This document shows positions 6,357-9,824 of a stretch of 9,824 bases of DNA, one piece after another. The stretch's first letter is position 1, and each line of letters starts with the position of its first letter. The position numbers and the translations under genes were made by a program. This DNA is from Anaerolineaceae bacterium UBA4890 (GTDB taxonomy: Bacteria > Chloroflexota > Anaerolineae > Anaerolineales > Anaerolineaceae): positions 9,275-19,098 of the forward strand of contig DHCY01000033.1 in the NCBI GenBank assembly GCA_002399085.1, in the 5' to 3' direction. The notes below the pieces were generated by a model. The model saw only the letters and a list, made by a program, of their open reading frames with translations, searched no databases and was not told the origin of the DNA.

Positions 6357-6431
6357 TTAAAACTCTAGCAAAGCGGTCCAGTATTCCGCCAGATTACCTG
6401 ATTCCTAGAGCACTCTATGGACCGGAATTCT
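6357..6431 (-). pseudogene. Possible decayed 3' remnant of a second hsdR gene
   Basis: Read leftward in one frame this gives R-I-P-V-H-R-V-L, an in-frame TAG (6407-6405), E-S-G-N-L-A-E-Y-W-T-A-L-L-E-F and a TAA. It aligns without gaps to residues 1050-1068 at the end of the intact HsdR next to it (VSVNKVL..., then LADYWTA). Nine of 19 residues are identical, several others conservative, and about 37 of 57 bases match by hand count. The strand is the same and the position is directly downstream of hsdR. The simplest reading is the stranded tail of a diverged hsdR left by replacement or duplication. The stretch is short, and imperfect inverted repeats inside it (CTAG..CGGTCCA against TGGACCG..CTAG) offer a non-coding alternative. 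Confidence 0.4.
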
Positions 6432-6440
6432 AGGGGGAGG

Positions 6441-6461
6441 GGGCGGGTTCAGAACCCGCCC
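6441..6461. repeat. GGGCGGGTT palindromic repeat, copy 2
   Basis: GGGCGGGTT (6441-6449) and AACCCGCCC (6453-6461) form a perfect 9-bp stem with a 3-base CAG loop, followed by GTACATTTGA. The left end has lost the GTAG and has a run of G's in its place. It lies between the possible hsdR remnant and the 3' end of the intact hsdR. Confidence 0.85.
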
Positions 6462-6462
6462 G

Positions 6463-6533
6463 TACATTTGACCCCTTACAGTAGACGCCCATATGCTAGA
6501 TGCCTTACATTTGACGCCGTACGTTAGACCGCA
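6463..6533. repeat. Degenerate 14-base tandem array overlapping the hsdR 3' end
   Basis: Five units can be laid end to end: TACATTTGACCCCT, TACAGTAGACGCCC, ATATGCTAGATGCCT (15 bases), TACATTTGACGCCG and TACGTTAGACCGCA. They share TA-C-A..T-(A/T)GA-C-C/G-C. The array starts directly at the right arm of the preceding palindrome. The last unit contains the hsdR TAA stop and its final two codons. Confidence 0.6.
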
Positions 6534-9500
6534 GTCCAGTAGTCCGCTAATTTTTCGGCTTGTTCAAGCACTTTGTTGACCGAGACGGTGTACTCGCGTG
6601 TGGCGGGGTTGTCTGGTGGGTATTTATATTTACGCAACAGGCGCTTAACCAACACGCGCAGTTTCGCCTGCACACTTTCCTTCAATTGCCAATCAATGGT
6701 GGCATTTTTTCTCACGCTATCGGTTAATTCAACTGCAATCTGGCGTAAAACATCATCCCCCAGCAAAGATTCCGCATTAGGGTTGTCTGCCAAGGCATCA
6801 TAAAAAGCCAGTTCATCTGGAGCCAGCCCCAAATCTTCACCGCGCTTATCTGCCTGGCGGATTTCCTGCGCCAGTTGGATCAGTTCCTCAATCATTCTTA
6901 CCGAGTCGATCAGTCCATTCTGGTAACGTTTGACCGCTTCTGCCAACATCTCGGAAAACTTACGTTCCTGGGTGTAATTCAACCTGCCACGAGTTTTAAT
7001 CTCATCTGCCAGGAGTTTTTTCAGCAGTTCCAGCGCCAGATTTTTGCGCTCCATATCCTTGATTTCAGCCAAAAATTCATCAGATAGTATGGATATATCA
7101 GGTTTGCGGATGCCAGCCGCATCAAAGATATCCACAACTTCTTCCGAAATAATGGCATCGTTGACGATTTTGCGGATTTCCATTTCAATTTCAGAGAATG
7201 GCCGCCCGGGACCTCTCCCGGAAAATTTTGCAAATCGGGCTTTGATGGCCAGAAAGAAAGCCAGGTCATCCCTTATTTCGAGTGCTTTAGGGTGTGGCAC
7301 CGCAAGTCCATAGGCTTTACGCAGACGCAGCAGGTTTTCTCTAAAACGGTCCGTGCCCGTGAGCAGTTTATCGCCCTGCTGAACATCGCTGAGCGAAGCG
7401 ATGTGGTTGGCGGCATCGAGGATAAAATCGAGTTTCTGTGCAGGCGAGAGTGTGAAGTAGCGCCGGTAATCGAACGTGCCAAACATATCCCGCACAATTT
7501 CGAATTCGCGCAGCATGATCTTGACTGCGGCTTCCTGGTCAAGCGCAATCTCGCCTCTGCCGTGTCCGTCAGTGTAGATTGCCAAGGCCTGTTTCAAGTC
7601 TTGAGCGATGCCGATATAATCGACAATCAGACCGCCAATCTTCTCCCCAAATACACGGTTAACCCTTGCTATTGCCTGCATCAGGGTGTGCCCGTTCATG
7701 GGCTTATCAAGATACATGGTGTCGAGCGGCGGGGCATCAAAGCCAGTCAAAAACATATCGCGAACGATCAGCAATTGCAGATCGTCCTGGTCGTTTCGAA
7801 GCCGATCGCCAATCATTTTTCGGCGTTCCTTGTTGCGAATATGCTCCTGCCAATTCAGCGGGTCGCTGGCTGACCCGGTCATGACGATCTTTATCTTGCC
7901 TTCAGCATCCGCCGGATGGTGCCAGCCGGGGCGCAGGCGCACGATTTCATCATAGAGTTCCACGCAAATCCGCCGGCTCATGCAAACGATCATGCCTTTT
8001 CCGCCGGTTGAACTGCGTCGGGCTTCAAAGTGCTCCACGATGTCTGCAGCCACTTGTCGCAACCGGGGTGCGGAGCCGACCACTGCTTCCTTGCCGGTCC
8101 ACCTGGCATAGTTTTTCTGTTTTTCTGTCAGCTCTTCGCCTTCAGTGATTTCCTCAATACGTTGATCGAGCAGCCTCTGATCCTCTTCCGATAATGAAAT
8201 TTTCGCCAACCGGCTTTCGTAATAAATCGGCACGGTCGCGCCGTCTTCAACCGCTTGCTGAATGTCATAAACATCCACGTAGTTGCCGAAGACAGCCTGG
8301 GTGTTTTTATCTTCTTTCTCAATCGGAGTTCCGGTAAAGCCGATGAAAGTAGCATTCGGCAATGCATCGCGCATGTGGCGGGCAAAGCCATCAATAAAGT
8401 CATATTGGCTACGGTGGGCTTCATCGGCAATTACCACCACGTTGCGCCGCAGGGTGAGCGCTGGCAAGGTTTCATATCCATTTTCAGGGAAAAACTTTTG
8501 GATCGTTGTGAAGACGATTCCGCCCGAAACTACCTGCAGCAATTGCCTCAGGTGTTCGCGGCTCTCAGCCTGTACCGGGCTCTGGCGCAGCAATTGCTGG
8601 CAGCCAGCAAAGGTGTCAAAAAGCTGCTGGTCGAGATCATTGCGATCGGTCAGCACCACGATGGTCGGATTGCTCATGGCAGGTTCCAGCACCAGCTTGC
8701 CGGCATAAAAGACCATTGAAAGGCTCTTGCCGCTACCCTGGGTATGCCAGACAACGCCGCCACGCTTATCTCCCTGCTCCTGGTCATGTACGCTGGGTAG
8801 GTCGTAATCAACGGGGTGGGTGCGGGTGGTTTTCCTGCCGCTGACTTCGGCAGAAGCACGCAGCGTAGATTCGATGGCTTTATTGACCGCGAAATATTGG
8901 TGATAGGCAGCCAGTTTTTTGACTGTGCCTTCGCGTGTTCGTTCAAAAACCAAAAAGTGACGCACTAGGTCAAGCAATGTGCGCTTATTGAGCATGCCCT
9001 GGATCATGGGCTGCAGCTCGGATTGTGTGCGCGAATCGACCACTGAGTTGCCATCCAGGCTTTTCCATTGCATGAAGCGGCTATATTCGCTGCTGATCGT
9101 GCCGGCTGCTGCCGACCAGCCGTCACTGATCACCTCGAAAGCATTGTAGGGGAAGAGTGAAGGGATGACTGTATGATAGGTGAGCAGCTGGTTGTAGGCT
9201 TTTTCGAGGTTGGCTTGCTCGTCCACAGCGTTTTTCAGTTCTAATACCACCAAAGGCAGACCGTTGACGAACAAAACGATATCCGGTCTGCGGTTTTCCT
9301 GGATGGAAGAGTGGATGCCGGAGGTATCCACCAAGGTATACTGGTTTACCGCCAGGAATTCATTGTTGGCTCCCTCGGGGTTGTGCCAGTCGATCAACCA
9401 GACCTTATCAGTGCGGCTTTTGCCATCGCCGACGCCAAATTTGACGTCCACGCCGTTGATCAGCAGGTTGTGAAAATATTCGTTTTTATCAATCAACTGA

Positions 9501-9733
9501 CCATAAGGCAGGCGCAGCACCTGTTTGAGCGCGTCTTCACGGGCTGAAGCCGGGATGTGGGGGTTGACGCGGTCGATGGCGTCTTTGACCCGCCGGGTTA
9601 GCAAAACGTCCGTAAGATCACGCTCTTTCAGAATTCCTTCAGCCAGTTCAGGACCATACGCAACCTGGTAGCCGTTCAGGTCCTTCAACAGATCAAGTGC
9701 GCATTGTTCGATTTCAGATTCGTTCAGGATCAT
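6524..9733 (-). CDS. hsdR: Type I restriction endonuclease subunit R (HsdR)
   Basis: This is the motor and nuclease subunit of a type I restriction-modification complex. It translocates DNA with ATP and cuts unmodified DNA when joined to HsdM and HsdS. The 1069 residues are in the normal range and the reading frame is intact. The HSDR_N nuclease domain carries a PD-(D/E)xK site: Asp151 in RPDIVLF and Glu165/Lys167 in ELK. The SF2 motor follows with TQGSGKS (331-337), LTDRNDLDQQLF (361-372), DEAH (437-440), TGTP (467-470), TGFDAP (663-668) and QAIARVNR (686-693). The C-terminus (about 790-1066) is helical and matches the HsdR C-terminal domain (DUF3387) that docks to the methylase. ATG 9733 is preceded by AGGGGG at 6 bases. 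Codon third positions are less C-biased than in the transporter operon, compatible with transfer. hsdM and hsdS are not in the window. The gene is bracketed by GC-rich palindromic repeats and its stop lies in a tandem array. Confidence 0.95.
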   Translation of the reverse strand: MILNESEIEQCALDLLKDLNGYQVAYGPELAEGILKERDLTDVLLTRRVKDAIDRVNPHIPASAREDALKQVLRLPYGQLIDKNEYFHNLLINGVDVKFGVGDGKSRTDKVWLIDWHNPEGANNEFLAVNQYTLVDTSGIHSSIQENRRPDIVLFVNGLPLVVLELKNAVDEQANLEKAYNQLLTYHTVIPSLFPYNAFEVISDGWSAAAGTISSEYSRFMQWKSLDGNSVVDSRTQSELQPMIQGMLNKRTLLDLVRHFLVFERTREGTVKKLAAYHQYFAVNKAIESTLRASAEVSGRKTTRTHPVDYDLPSVHDQEQGDKRGGVVWHTQGSGKSLSMVFYAGKLVLEPAMSNPTIVVLTDRNDLDQQLFDTFAGCQQLLRQSPVQAESREHLRQLLQVVSGGIVFTTIQKFFPENGYETLPALTLRRNVVVIADEAHRSQYDFIDGFARHMRDALPNATFIGFTGTPIEKEDKNTQAVFGNYVDVYDIQQAVEDGATVPIYYESRLAKISLSEEDQRLLDQRIEEITEGEELTEKQKNYARWTGKEAVVGSAPRLRQVAADIVEHFEARRSSTGGKGMIVCMSRRICVELYDEIVRLRPGWHHPADAEGKIKIVMTGSASDPLNWQEHIRNKERRKMIGDRLRNDQDDLQLLIVRDMFLTGFDAPPLDTMYLDKPMNGHTLMQAIARVNRVFGEKIGGLIVDYIGIAQDLKQALAIYTDGHGRGEIALDQEAAVKIMLREFEIVRDMFGTFDYRRYFTLSPAQKLDFILDAANHIASLSDVQQGDKLLTGTDRFRENLLRLRKAYGLAVPHPKALEIRDDLAFFLAIKARFAKFSGRGPGRPFSEIEMEIRKIVNDAIISEEVVDIFDAAGIRKPDISILSDEFLAEIKDMERKNLALELLKKLLADEIKTRGRLNYTQERKFSEMLAEAVKRYQNGLIDSVRMIEELIQLAQEIRQADKRGEDLGLAPDELAFYDALADNPNAESLLGDDVLRQIAVELTDSVRKNATIDWQLKESVQAKLRVLVKRLLRKYKYPPDNPATREYTVSVNKVLEQAEKLADYWTAV

Positions 9734-9739
9734 GGTTTA

Positions 9740-9745
9740 CCCCCT
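9740..9745 (-). promoter_or_regulatory. hsdR ribosome binding site
   Basis: On the minus strand AGGGGG lies 6 bases before ATG 9733, supporting this start. No clear -10 or -35 is seen in the 90 bases between here and the window edge, which are filled by repeats. Confidence 0.65.
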
Positions 9746-9757
9746 GGGTAACAGCTT

Positions 9758-9786
9758 GTAGGGGCGGGTTCGGAACCCGCCCGTAC
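9758..9786. repeat. GTAGGGGCGGGTT palindromic repeat, copy 3
   Basis: GGGCGGGTT (9762-9770) and AACCCGCCC (9774-9782) form a 9-bp stem with a CGG loop, inside the larger GTAGGGGCGGG...CCCGCCCGTAC. It lies 12 bases upstream of the hsdR ribosome binding site. Apart from one loop base it has the same core as copy 2 on the other side of hsdR. Confidence 0.85.
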
Positions 9787-9815
9787 GGAACCCGCCCGTA
9801 AAGAAGCCGCCCATA
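9771..9815. repeat. 15-base tandem repeat upstream of hsdR
   Basis: Two exact copies of CGGAACCCGCCCGTA (9771-9785 and 9786-9800) are followed by a degenerate third, AAGAAGCCGCCCATA (9801-9815). The first copy is the right arm of the palindrome at 9758-9786, so the array looks like repeated duplication of that arm. It may continue past the window edge (CGAAGCATG). Confidence 0.8.
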
Positions 9816-9824
9816 CGAAGCATG

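Larger units (their letters stand above)
5896..6523. other. Repeat-rich intergenic region between converging transcription units
   Basis: No protein gene is convincing here. In order it holds a GGAACG/CGTTCC palindrome, a CCTCCTCT/AGAGGGGG hairpin, a possible terminator, two short tandem arrays, a GTGCCGGC direct repeat, a leftward extended -10 element, a GTAGGGGCGGG hairpin, an hsdR-like 3' remnant, a second GGGCGGGTT hairpin and a 14-base degenerate array. Most are listed separately. The transporter operon enters from the left and hsdR from the right, so the region separates converging genes. Confidence 0.7.

Noticed and set aside
8255..8719. Rightward open frame of 154 codons within hsdR
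   Set aside because: It lies opposite the helicase motifs of an intact HsdR, which fully explain the sequence. It has no independent signal.
9771..9815. Possible CRISPR array
   Set aside because: The 15-base units are directly adjacent with no spacers and are too short. They are tandem repeats derived from a palindrome arm.

Overview
The window reads as bacterial chromosome, most likely from an anaerobic Chloroflexota (Anaerolineae-like) organism. That assignment is inference. It rests on the Cys-Gln-Thr-Ala-Thr-Pro-Pro style of lipoprotein N-terminus, the C-rich third codon positions of the transporter genes, and the many short GC-rich palindromic repeats between genes. No rRNA, tRNA, CRISPR array or transposase gene is visible.

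Layout. Positions 1-96 carry a REP-like palindromic repeat. A small leftward gene (97-309) follows. It encodes a 70-residue (or 68-residue) protein that resembles the C-terminal half of a cytochrome c domain but has no heme motif. A 400-base gap (310-709) leads into a compact rightward operon of four genes (710-5895) encoding a complete BMP-family ABC importer: a lipoprotein binding protein, a double-NBD ATPase and two BPD_transp_2 permeases. The order matches known nucleoside/purine uptake systems (bmpA-nupABC, yufNOPQ). The last three genes are translationally coupled by 4-base overlaps. A perfect 12-bp hairpin without a U-tract separates the binding-protein gene from the rest, an arrangement suited to making more binding protein than membrane parts.

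Positions 5896-6523 hold no gene but are crowded with palindromes, short tandem repeats, a possible terminator and a strong leftward extended -10 promoter-like element with no evident product. There is also a short stretch that looks like the decayed 3' end of a second hsdR gene. The leftward gene at 6524-9733 is an apparently intact type I restriction endonuclease subunit, HsdR (1069 aa). Its HsdM and HsdS partners are not in the window and, if linked, must lie beyond 9824.

hsdR is bracketed on both sides by copies of a GTAGGGGCGGGTT palindromic repeat and by period-14/15 tandem arrays. With the possible duplicate hsdR tail, this suggests the restriction gene arrived, or was exchanged, at a repeat-rich site next to a housekeeping transporter operon. 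I did not find a convincing wholly new multi-gene system. The most unusual signals are the repeat-bracketed hsdR with a second tail, and a long acidic, proline-rich C-terminal extension on the transporter ATPase.
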